In this document: in pieces, positions 23,903 through 32,804 of the stretch
Position numbering within the stretch: the stretch's first letter is position 1
Layout: each line of letters begins with the position of its first letter
NCBI GenBank assembly: GCA_024509875.1
Contig: JAMPIV010019839.1
Location: forward strand, 1-64,000
Direction of reading: 5' to 3'
Length of the DNA stretch: 64,000 nt
DNA from: Oreohelix idahoensis
Lineage: Eukaryota; Mollusca; Gastropoda; Stylommatophora; Oreohelicidae
Made by a program: the position numbers and the translations under genes
The notes under the pieces: model-generated
Seen by the model: only the letters and a program-made list of their open reading frames with translations
Told to the model about the DNA's origin: nothing
The model's database searches: none

Positions 23903-24320
23903 GAAGTAATCAAATGACTTGCCTATCACCATTAGTAACGTAACTATAACAGTACATAGTGAAGTAATCAAATGACTTGCCTATCACCATTAGTAAGTAT
24001 AACAGTACATAATGAAGTAATCAAATGACTTGCGTATCGCCATTAGTAACTATAACAGTACATAGTAAAGTAATCAAATGACTTGCCTATCACCATTAGT
24101 AAATATAACAGTACATAGTGAAGTAATCAAATGACTTGCTTATCACCATTAATAGCTATAACAGTACATAGTGAAGTAATCAAATGACTTGCCTATCACC
24201 ATTAGTAACTATAACAGTACATAGTGAAGTAATCAAATGACTTGCCTATCACCATTAGTAACTATAACAGAACATTGTGAAGTAATCAAATGATTAGCCT
24301 ATCATCATTAGCCATTGCCA
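23903..24320. repeat. 53-bp satellite, right outer array
   Basis: About eight regular 53-base units (aagtaatcaaatgacttgcc, tatcaccattagtaactata, acagtacatagtg). The first unit next to X keeps a gtaacgtaac form like the 58-bp satellite; later units lack six bases. Confidence 0.92.
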
Positions 24321-24339
24321 TTTATTGTGAGTGAAATAG

Positions 24340-24660
24340 TATGACGGGACGAAGACGCATCAACAGTGATAAATGCAGTCAGCGACCCATAGCTAGACTG
24401 CTTGCGTCAGGGTCAGCGAACCAGAGCTGACCAAGACCCTACTCCACCTCCAAGTGGTGGTCCTTGAAACAGGCTGTATCACTGTAGTCTGGCTGAGAGA
24501 GTAGTGATCGAAGAGGGAAGGCTAACCTGGTCCCAAAAATGCCATCTGAAACCGGATGTGTCGGGCCGAAAGGTGCAAATATCGCAGCTTTGCTGTATAC
24601 GGCGACACAACGTAACAAACGTCCTTTTCAGGACGAACGCAGAAGAAGAAGAAAAAAAAG
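24340..24660 (+). repeat. Retroposon-like repeat with (AGA)n/poly-A end, right arm
   Basis: Mirror of 2378-2655. It ends cgcagaagaagaagaaaaaa at about 24639-24658. The body is non-coding and of unknown family. Confidence 0.55.
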
Positions 24661-24684
24661 TATGAAAAAATTACCAATGTAAAA

Positions 24685-24893
24685 TTGATTGAAAGAATCA
24701 AACAAGTACCAGTAGAACAAGATATGTGGGGAACTCTCTACCGTTGGATGAGGCAATCACTGAGAAAACCGTTGAACAGATTTACAACAAAAACACCTTG
24801 TTTTGAAATCCACTCCATAAGACAAATAGGCGGAGACCAAAACTCACAGAGAAGAGAATTAGTCATAGTCATGAAGGAAATAAAGAAGAAATT
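24685..24893 (+). pseudogene. Unrecognised ORF fragment interrupted by SINE
   Basis: Open from 24685; the sequence contains LIERIKQ-like, DMWGTLYRWMRQSLRKPLN and RRELVIVMKEIKKK stretches before running into the SINE poly-T. A possible continuation after the SINE (MKGIQKTLRRRK near 25213) starts with the duplicated target. The RRELVIVMKE stretch resembles SKELAIAMKE in the X protein, so the two may be distant relatives. No function can be assigned. Confidence 0.35.
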
Positions 24894-24905
24894 AGTCATA
24901 GTCAT

Positions 24906-25202
24906 TTTTTTTTTTTTTTTTTTATTTATTTTTTTTTTTTTTTTAACCAGCGGCACTTGGGCTTTCAGCCCTTCGGCCCAATGACATGTCATTGCGAGGC
25001 TGGGGAACCTGAGGACTTTCCTTCCAACCCGGTCAGGAGCTTCGCTCCTCCCCATCCACAGAGGGTTTATCACAGGAGCCGTTCAGGCTATTCAGTCAAA
25101 TTTCCGGCCGTAAACATTTCTTCAAACGCCGACGCCCGGGTTTGAACCATGAACACCTGGTCGCCAGTACAACGCCGAAGCCATTACACCAGCGCGGCTC
25201 CC
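24906..25202 (-). mobile_element. tRNA-derived SINE, right arm
   Basis: Minus-strand copy of the SINE at 1834-2119: poly-T at 24906-24943, box B complement gggtttgaacc at 25138-25148, box A complement near 25180-25192. Its duplication agtcatagtcat lies at 24894-24905 and 25203-25214. The same insertion in both arms means the SINE arrived before the arms separated. Confidence 0.92.
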
Positions 25203-25411
25203 AGTCATAGTCATGAAAGGAATACAGAAGACATTACGACGTAGAAAAGCACTGAGTGGATAGAAAGGAACATGAAGATTAGGCGTATACATTTTGACCA
25301 CCTGTACTCCACGGGGGCTGGAAGGTATTGAGTGAATGATTGAAGGAATAAACAAATGATGACTTGAGCTGCTCTCCCTTATTTCTTGTCATAAGTTTTC
25401 TTCTCTTGGCG

Positions 25412-25500
25412 GACTCAGGAGGTTCAGCTGGCCTACCCAGGAGGTTCAGCTGGCCTACCCAGGAGGTTCAGCTGGCCTACCCAGGAGGTTCAGCTGGCCA
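25412..25500. repeat. 22-bp tandem repeat, four copies, right arm
   Basis: Inverted copy of 1537-1625, unit ggaggttcagctggcctacc plus two bases. The copy number is four in both arms. Confidence 0.9.
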
Positions 25501-25599
25501 TGTTGTTCATATTACAGATCCTCAAAAGTTGTCATTGACCTTATTACGCATTACTTGTGTGCTCCATTCCATTGCATGTCTGGTTTTATTGGTAGGCTA

Positions 25600-25735
25600 A
25601 TGTTGAAAGAGCGTCCTGTTGGTAGAGTGGTTAGACCGCTGGCCTCTCTCGGCGAAGGTCCCGGTTTCGAAATGCAGTGGCGTCATGCTTCAGTCTACCC
25701 TTCCTAAATAGATACCTGACTCTTCACAACGCGGT
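25600..25735 (+). repeat. Possible tRNA-derived SINE head, right arm
   Basis: Box A-like tggtagagtggttag near 25620 and box B-like ggtttcgaaatgc near 25663. Mirror of 1400-1510. A roughly 70-bp segment just upstream (25540-25610) is absent from the left arm. Confidence 0.4.
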
Positions 25736-26189
25736 GGGTCTTGTTTGAAGTTTGAAGGTGGCGGAAAAGTTTGCGCTGCGTCTAGCCGACCGGCATTGAA
25801 GAAGGTAGGAAATAGCGAATATAGGAAATATGGCCGACCTTAAAAGTTTGCACTAGCAGGAAGGAAAATCTAAAACTACAAGAGCAAGCCTGGTTGGAAG
25901 ACATTTAAATAATAATAATTCACCAAAGGAGATAGACTATGAATGATATCCAAAAGGATATTATTCAACTGTAAATGGTTTTAAAAATAATTGATATTTT
26001 TCATCGTCATCACATCTGCTAAAAGTTAGCTCTTGATCTTTGAAAATTGATTAATAATACATACCTCCACGGATTTCGATAAAACATGGATAGAATGAAC
26101 GCTTCATATGGGGAAAATGAAAGGATACCTAGGAAGGAAGGAAAGATATAAGTGTGTAGTGGAAAGAAGAGAAAACAAGTACAGAAAAA
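25736..26189. other. Non-coding outer part of right arm
   Basis: Mirror of roughly 480-945 of the left arm. No gene seen. Confidence 0.55.
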
Positions 26190-26790
26190 GCACATTTTGA
26201 ACGGGAAGTGATCGACATTTTAGGACCCTTAGAAAGGACTAAAGGAAGGAACAGGTTCAACCGCACCTTAGTCGACACTTGCACTATGTGGGCAGAAGCT
26301 ATACCGCTTACATGCGCGGATGCCAAGCATGTCGCAGAAGCCTTCGTGCAGGTTTTTACTCGGTTGGGATTCCCTCAACAAGTGTTGACGGATAACGGAT
26401 CTCCATACTGAAACCTGTTGATGGATGAGATCGTTAAGATCTTGAGGGACCAGCACATCTACACTAAGCCTTAAACTCTGGCCAGAAGTGGGTTAGTAGA
26501 ACGTGTCAACGGAAACCTCAACATGATGTTAAGTAAACTGGGACAAGTGAAACCTGAAGATTGGGATCTTTGTATACCTGCAGCATTATTTGCCTACAGG
26601 GAAGACCCAAATCCTTCCACAGGATTTCCCCCAGCGACTCTTTTATTCGGCAGACCTATTAAGGGGCCGATTGAAGCCTTACTCAGGTCGCTGACAGACC
26701 AGAAGGCAGATGAGACAGTCGTCTCAGCCAGTAGATACGTATCGGATTCATCCAAGATTTTTTTACTATTATTTATTTTAATTTGTAAAT
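26190..26790 (+). pseudogene. Ty3/gypsy integrase fragment, right arm
   Basis: Encodes an integrase core: VIDILGPLERT (first catalytic Asp), DTCTMWAEAIPL, GFPQQVLTDNGSPY (second Asp), then after two in-frame stops (near 26409 and 26472) GLVERVNGNLN (Glu), and LPAALFAYRE-like and LLFGRPIKGPIEALL post-core sequence. This is standard Ty3/gypsy architecture. It is a different lineage from the Gmr1-type elements further right: the sequences differ and it ends without reverse transcriptase. Palindrome symmetry is lost to the window edge at about 26668. Confidence 0.85.
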
Positions 26791-27018
26791 ATAAATAATC
26801 ATACATTTTACCATCTTCCAACACCCACTTCTCATTACAAGGATAGATAGATGTACATAAATAAATTATGAAATTGTACTCATTTGACTTGGTAAATTTT
26901 TAACTGTTAAATTTTGAGTTACTTTTTCTAATTTAATTATATTATCACATAGGGTTACTATAGCGATGGTGGCACAGTATACTTCTGAAGCCTAAATCTA
27001 TTGTCCAGCTCAGAGTAT
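26791..27018. other. AT-rich stretch, nothing identified
   Basis: No supported feature. Confidence 0.5.
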
Positions 27019-27160
27019 TCACAGCCGTAACTCAAATGTGATACCAGTGTACTTCTCGGGCACTGGGACTTCATACTTTCTGGAAAGAGATTCTACATCT
27101 TCTCTACCACTATCATCACACCGGAAAAACCTTTCGCTACAATATGTTAGATGGTAAATC
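27019..27160 (-). CDS. Possible terminal exon of an unknown gene
   Basis: The minus-strand frame ends with a well-formed hydrophilic segment (SERFFRCDDSGREDV, then SRKYEVPVPEKYTGITFEL) and a stop at 27019. Just upstream on that strand is catctaacatattgtag, which could be a 3' splice site. Composition differs from the surrounding AT-rich noise. The protein was not recognised and no partner exon was found, so this may be a decayed element fragment instead. Confidence 0.25.
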
Positions 27161-27454
27161 AAATTAAACACGAGATAATACATAAAACTCAGAATGCATT
27201 TGCAAAAAAACAAAAAAAGCGTACAGTGAAAGTGTGAATTCAGTATCGAACTTCAGTCACATTAAAAAAAACATTGTCTCAAGTATGATTGAAAAGAGGT
27301 GATACTGAACGACTGTTGTACTTTAAGGATAGATGTTGGTATGCCAGTGATACAGACTGGTGGGTATAAGCTGTAACATCACTGGCTGATTGATTATATA
27401 CCTGATGTGTACTGTCATTGGATACTGACTGGTATATCGTGCTGTAATATGGTT

Positions 27455-27690
27455 TATCGCGAATGCGTGACATGAAAGTTCGTCAAGGTGGACATCTATG
27501 TAGCAGTGCAGACTTGTATCACAACATGTAACATACAGGAGTGTGTGTAGCATTCATCACATTGAAAGTGTAGATGTGGAGTTGATGGATATGTTGTGCG
27601 TGTTACAGGTATGGAGTCAGAAATATTGGTAAACAGCTGTGTACGTTTTCACCATTTATTATAGTCACAGCAACAAGACGTAGACAAATC
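27455..27690. repeat. Interspersed repeat, copy 1
   Basis: Aligns with 53266-53500 in the same orientation with substantial divergence; shared words include cgcgaatgcgtga, tcaaggtggacac/tc, gtagatgt and cacagcaacaag/gg. Non-coding, family unknown. Confidence 0.65.
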
Positions 27691-29026
27691 CATGTAAGCA
27701 TGACACAGGAACATGGCGGATATGAAGACAATTCACTACAAGTGCATGTATATAAGTTTCAATAAATATATGATTATCAATGTGTTGCTGACTCCAAATT
27801 TATCTCTCATTACACAACTAGCAGAAAAACCCCGCATTACAGAACGGGTAAATAACTGTATAAATATCCAACAGTTTCATTCTGACTCTTGTTAAGTCGA
27901 CCCCAAACATGGCGGGCGACGAAAAATAGCATAGTCCATCCCTCTAATCGGACGTATCGAAGATAGGCTGTCCTTTTGAAGATAGTCTTATATAACTCCC
28001 TCGTACATCCGGCGAGTTTTCATTTTCAAAGTTATAATAGCAATAACTGGTAACTCATCTGGTCTTCCACTCCAGATAGTTATATATTAGGCCTCTATAC
28101 AACAGTAAACACTGTGGATTCCTCATCTGCAGACATAAGCGTCTAAGTTCAAAGATATACCGCTAATCATGCGGGTTTTAGAATAATATCTATTCTCCTG
28201 GGTTTTCTGTGTGTTAATCTAAACCTAACGGTCTTAGATGGCTCCATAGAGCATAACAAGTAGAATACTCTGCCTTTCAACCATTCGTGAGCTCTCGTCA
28301 CCGGTTGACCCAAAATATGTTCAGCTTACACTGTGAACAAAGGAAGTGTGAAAGTTTCGTCTTTTACCTTGCTTCGAATTCCTAACACAACTTCATAGCA
28401 ACTGTCGTCTTCCTGACGACCAGAAATAACACAGGGACTTTAACTAACAGTGGAAGAGTTTCCATCCCCAGAGGAAATGCAGAGACGTAACCAGACATTT
28501 CGTCTGACAAACCCAGTTCAACAAAACACGGCCTCCCGCACAGGAAGTCTTCTCCAAACTCTACTAGTTCGGGCATGCGCTGTTCGCATCACCTCTGACC
28601 TAAGCAGTCAGCTGGTATAACCTTTTAGGGGAGTAACAACATATTTACTTTCCCTCAAAGCAAAAAAAAGAGTATTCGCCCTTAGATTAGGGTTCTAACG
28701 AAAAATACATTAGACCCAAACTCTTATTCAAAATATTTCCAAATATAACAAGTATACAGACAGACTACATTACCAGTTATGAAAACTGCACGTAACAAGA
28801 GGAATTGCCCCCAAGTTCTACACTCTCTGCCAAGACTAATGCTGACTTGCTGGTAACTACCCACTAATTCAGTTCTCATCTGACTTACTTCACTCTTTCC
28901 CTTTGAATATTTTCAACTGTGGTCACCTGCTTGATCGTTGTTTCTGCCTGTGCTATCCATGACATCACCCTCTTTATTCTTGCTTCCTTGATGTCAGCTA
29001 TGTTTCATGCATGTTTCCGTTTGTCT
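27691..29026. other. No gene supported; possibly the far end of the host LINE
   Basis: Open frames are short and unrecognised (for example 28382-28576 minus). Immediately left of retrotransposon A the minus strand may continue the LINE interrupted by A, but the frame is not convincing. Confidence 0.4.
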
Positions 29027-29031
29027 GTGGT
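29027..29031. repeat. Target-site duplication GTGGT, left of element A
   Basis: gtggt here and at 38894-38898 exactly flank the two LTRs. Confidence 0.93.
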
Positions 29032-29826
29032 TGTTGCTGAGTTATTTGCCGGTTGAAGATCATGTGCTGAGTATAGTTATTTTAATGATTTCTTGTTGAT
29101 CGTGCTTGTTTTATCATTACGCGAATTAGGGTGAAGCGTTCATACAACTCAGTAGCATGATATGAAGAAGTAACATGTAATACTTGAACTCAGCAACATT
29201 AATGAAGTAATTAATGCCTTCAGGTTGAGTCCGTAATATTTAATCACATGTACACACAGGATGATTATTTCAAATATGAGCAGAACATCAGTCCGTATAA
29301 GTCATGCATAAATTAATCAATAACGTAGACTGCTGGTTTACGTGTCAATGTCCGTTTAAGGATACAATGCAGTATTGTCGTCAGAACATCACAGCTATAT
29401 GCACGCGCAGATAGACATGGCTACCTGCCGACAGTGAGACTGCGAGTCTGAATATTTCATACGAATTGGACGATTATTCTCCTCCTTCTGAGGATTCTAG
29501 TTAAACACTAACCTCCGTAAGTTTCCTCTCATATAGAGTTCTAGGACTGATCCTGGTCCATCATAAATGCACATATAAATGGCTATATCATGCCATTGAA
29601 TTGGAAGGTTAGAAAACGCAGCTATTCAGCTTGGCGGTCAAGTAACAAAGGGTAGCGTCTCCTAGTTACCGACTGTGACCCAAACAACGCTAGACACGTC
29701 ATAATCGATCGTGTATGGAGCGTTCAATAATTGAAACATCTATCGCAATATATTAAATGTCTTAACCTTTACAATTGCACGTCTGCTAACCTTTAGCAGA
29801 CGGCGTTAATAACATATACCGTAACA
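29032..29826 (-). repeat. 3' LTR of element A
   Basis: 795 bp, on the plus strand beginning TGTTGCTGAG and ending CCGTAACA. It has the same length as the other LTR; one difference was noticed by eye (gatcctgg here, gaccctgg there, near 29552). Contains a ctgctaac/ttagcaga hairpin near its end. Confidence 0.95.
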
Positions 29827-30870
29827 ATTCCCTGTACACCGGGGGAAAAAAATCGATTGATATTTTTTCAAGATCTATCCGACTTAACAATTTTTCAAAA
29901 AATGTAACACCATTGTGACATATGGCCGACAATGTTCTGAGTAGAACCGTGTCGCGGTCATGTTAACTAACTATTTGTCATAGTCATCTAACATTAATCA
30001 TATTATATATCAATATTATGCATATTATTATATCAACTAAATAAAATGTGTAATGTCAATAGTGAATGATAGAATTAAATTAAAGTAAGGTCTGTCGTAT
30101 TAGTATGTCATATAGGAATTAATTTGACTAATTAAAATTAAATTAATTAATTAAACTAAGAGTTAAATTATTAAGATTCTAATGTAACACGATGTTATGA
30201 GAGAAGAAAAGACAAAATAAGTGAGAAGAAATAGAAAGAAATTCGAATATAAGTTTAACTTAATTGTGTGTGTTAAGTGTTAGTGAATAATAACTATCTA
30301 ATTTAACTAACTAAATAACGTATAGGTACATTAAAAAAAATATTAATCTAATACTTGTGTGAGATTTATTTTCTCTTTTCATAATTTCTTCTTTTTATAT
30401 TTCGTTCTCTTTTTTTTTTTTTTTTTCATTTCATTTTTTTCTCACATTTCATTTTATTGATAATAATTCAATTAAGAAGTTAAGTTAACTAATTAATTAG
30501 TATAGGATATGATGATCCATCCGTAGTCCTGATCCTGATGAATTCTTTTAGACAAAGTGTTGAAACGTTTCCGTCGGACAGAAATGTCAATTATCCTAGG
30601 ATCCAAGAATTAAGTGCACATAGGATAATAAGTTCGACTTGTCGTCAGATATTGTTCCATGATTGTTCAACGAATATTCATATATTGTGTATGGACGTTA
30701 GACGAAGTTTCAATGTCAATATGTATACCTTGATTGTCTTTAGTTCAATTCTGTGATGCATATAGTGTTTATAATTATTAACTTGAAGTCAAGGTTAGTT
30801 CCCTTATAGTTGATACTCCGTTCTATCCAATGTAGTGATGATTGACGTATTTTAGGAATGTCAATGTTGA
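29827..30870. other. 3' non-coding region of element A
   Basis: AT-rich, with a run of about 18 T at 30409-30426. No frame of interest. A clear polypurine tract next to the 3' LTR on the coding strand is not obvious: the purine run gggggaaaaaaa at 29840-29851 is on the opposite strand. Confidence 0.7.
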
Positions 30871-31640
30871 TTATTCGTCGTCAATAGGATTACGTGACAA
30901 CGCATCCGCCACAATGTTTTCAGTGCCAGGAATATGTTCAATGGAGAATTCAAATGGCTGCAGGATGATCGCGTATCTGGCGAGTTTTGGACTTTTGTGG
31001 TTTGATCTACGCAAAGATGCTACAGCACGCTGGTCAGTCTGAATGGTGAATGGAGCACCAAGCAAGAACTTTTCCAGTTTTGTGATTGCCCATATAACTG
31101 ACAAAAGTTCCTTGTCCACTGTGGAATACTTTGTTTCTGCCGGCTTTAGCTTTCTTGAAATATATAATGTAGGATGTAGAACGCCATCATGGTTCTGGAG
31201 CAGGCATGCACCGATGCCGTAGTTACTAGCATCTGTTCGTAAGAAAAATCTTTTGGAAGCATCGGGAAGTCTTAAAATTGGTTCATGCGAAAACAAATTT
31301 ATAATTTTGTTGAAAGTTTCATTGCATATACCAGTCCATGTCACCTTCACCGGCATGTCTTTTTTTAACAATGAAGACAATACAGCCGTGATGGATGACA
31401 AGTTTGGTATGAATCTACTGTAATATTGAACAAGTCCTAACAAACTCCTGACCTGTTTCTTCGTCTGAGGAACTGCTATGTTTAGAATTTTGGAGACCGT
31501 ACTAGGTAACGTTCGGATATATCCCGCTCCAATGATATGTCCCAAAAAGGTTATCTCATTACACGCAATCTGCACCATTGTAGGTTTAGCAGTTAGATGA
31601 TAATTCCTTAGAGTGTCGAAAACATATCTAAGTCCCGAAA
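30871..31640 (-). CDS. pol: RNase H and RT C-terminal part of element A
   Basis: The frame with an ATG runs 31578-30871 (235 residues), but homology to element C begins upstream, near 31635 (LTAKP region). It shows the reverse transcriptase thumb (FLGHIIG, KKQVRSLLGLVQYYSRFIPN) and an RNase H domain with LRTDASNYGIGACL, STVDKELLSVIWA and QTDQRAV, ending NIVADALSRN. It removes RNA from the hybrid during reverse transcription. It is out of frame with the preceding RT segment because of an 8-bp tandem duplication at 31635-31650. Confidence 0.9.
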
Positions 31641-32804
31641 CACCGAAACATGTTCCTCAAACGACGAACTAAACAAGCATATGTCGTCAATATACGTAAT
31701 AACGTCTAATCTACCTGATAAAATTTGTCGCATCAGGCGAATGAAGGTAGCTGGCGCATTAACAAGCCCAAAAGGCATCACATTCCACTGGTATAGACCT
31801 TGTGGAGTGGAAAATGCGGTGTAGTACTTAGCCTTTTCGGTCAGTGGTATCTGCCAATAACCTTTAGTTAAGTCTATCTTACTAAATATAGTTGCGTTGG
31901 ATAGACGTGGCAGTAAGTCGTCGATAAGTGGATGTGGTTCGCTGTCAACTATAGTCTTAGCATTTAATTTTCTATAGTCAACACATAGTCTGATGTTATT
32001 GTCCTTCTTCCGGACAATCACTAATGGAGAAGAGAATGGCGAATTACTAGTCTCAATGATTCCCAGAGACAACATCTGTTCAAGTTCCTTAGTAGTTTTA
32101 GCAAGGAAATGTAAAGGAACCGAATAGGGATGTACACGAATAGGTGTATCGTCATTGAGAGTAATGTCATGACTGATAGCCGATGTGCGACCCGGGACGT
32201 CGGTCAACACATCTGGATAAGATTGTAATAGATTAGCAATCTGTAGACGCTGTTGCGGTGTAACCGTTGAAGAGATGGTTACATCCCGCCAAGATTCAGT
32301 AGGTTGAACTACTGGTACCGGTAACGGTAACTGTACCTCAGGAAAAGAAGATTCTTCTTCCTGGATGACGGATAAGTTAGAATAATAACAAGTAGATACT
32401 GTGTTGTCATCTAGTTCATGAAAAATTGACTGTAAGTGTTCAGGACGTGTATGAAATTGCTTGAGCATGTTAATATGAAATATCTTTTTGTGTCCCTTGA
32501 TATCTAAGACGTAATCAACGTCGGAAATTTTATCAATGACTTTGTAAGGACCATTCCAAGATATCAATAATTTATTGTTGTTGTGAGGAAGTAACACATA
32601 AGCCTCATCGCCTGGGAATAATTGGCGTAATCGTCGAGACCTATTTTGTAGAGATCGAGCCTTAGCTTTTGCAGCCTCAGAAGAAGCTGTTGCCAACTGG
32701 CAAGACTCAATAATGTTCTTCCGAAGATTAATCACATACTCGTAAGATGACTGAGTGTCCTGAGTCATCTCTGCGTCAATTAATAAGTCTTTTATTAGTC
32801 CCAT
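31608..32804 (-). CDS. pol: Integrase C-terminus and reverse transcriptase of element A
   Basis: 398 residues. The first 120 are the integrase C-terminal region with a GPY/F module (SWNGPYKVIDKISDVDYVLD, about residues 82-101). A linker follows (VIQEEESSFPE), then the reverse transcriptase: DITLNDDTPIRV entry, LGIIETSNSPFSSPLVIVRK, CVDYRKLN, KIDLTKGYWQIPL, MPFGLVNAPATF and the catalytic YIDD near residue 368. It ends early at an 8-bp duplication. Its start is not a real initiation site: the frame should follow directly from the upstream ORF, from which it is separated by a one-base deletion near 32810. Confidence 0.92.
   Translation of the reverse strand: MGLIKDLLIDAEMTQDTQSSYEYVINLRKNIIESCQLATASSEAAKAKARSLQNRSRRLRQLFPGDEAYVLLPHNNNKLLISWNGPYKVIDKISDVDYVLDIKGHKKIFHINMLKQFHTRPEHLQSIFHELDDNTVSTCYYSNLSVIQEEESSFPEVQLPLPVPVVQPTESWRDVTISSTVTPQQRLQIANLLQSYPDVLTDVPGRTSAISHDITLNDDTPIRVHPYSVPLHFLAKTTKELEQMLSLGIIETSNSPFSSPLVIVRKKDNNIRLCVDYRKLNAKTIVDSEPHPLIDDLLPRLSNATIFSKIDLTKGYWQIPLTEKAKYYTAFSTPQGLYQWNVMPFGLVNAPATFIRLMRQILSGRLDVITYIDDICLFSSSFEEHVSVFRDLDMFSTL

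Larger units (their letters stand above)
14111..26668. repeat. Right arm of giant imperfect palindrome
   Basis: Inverted partner of 1-14096. It is visibly cleaner: between about 15000 and 16700 the 60-bp satellite keeps an exact 60-base register over many units, whereas the left-arm array loses register in almost every unit. It has a roughly 70-bp insertion near 25540-25610 that the left arm lacks, and it lacks two left-arm segments. Base 1 of the window corresponds to about 26668. Confidence 0.93.
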
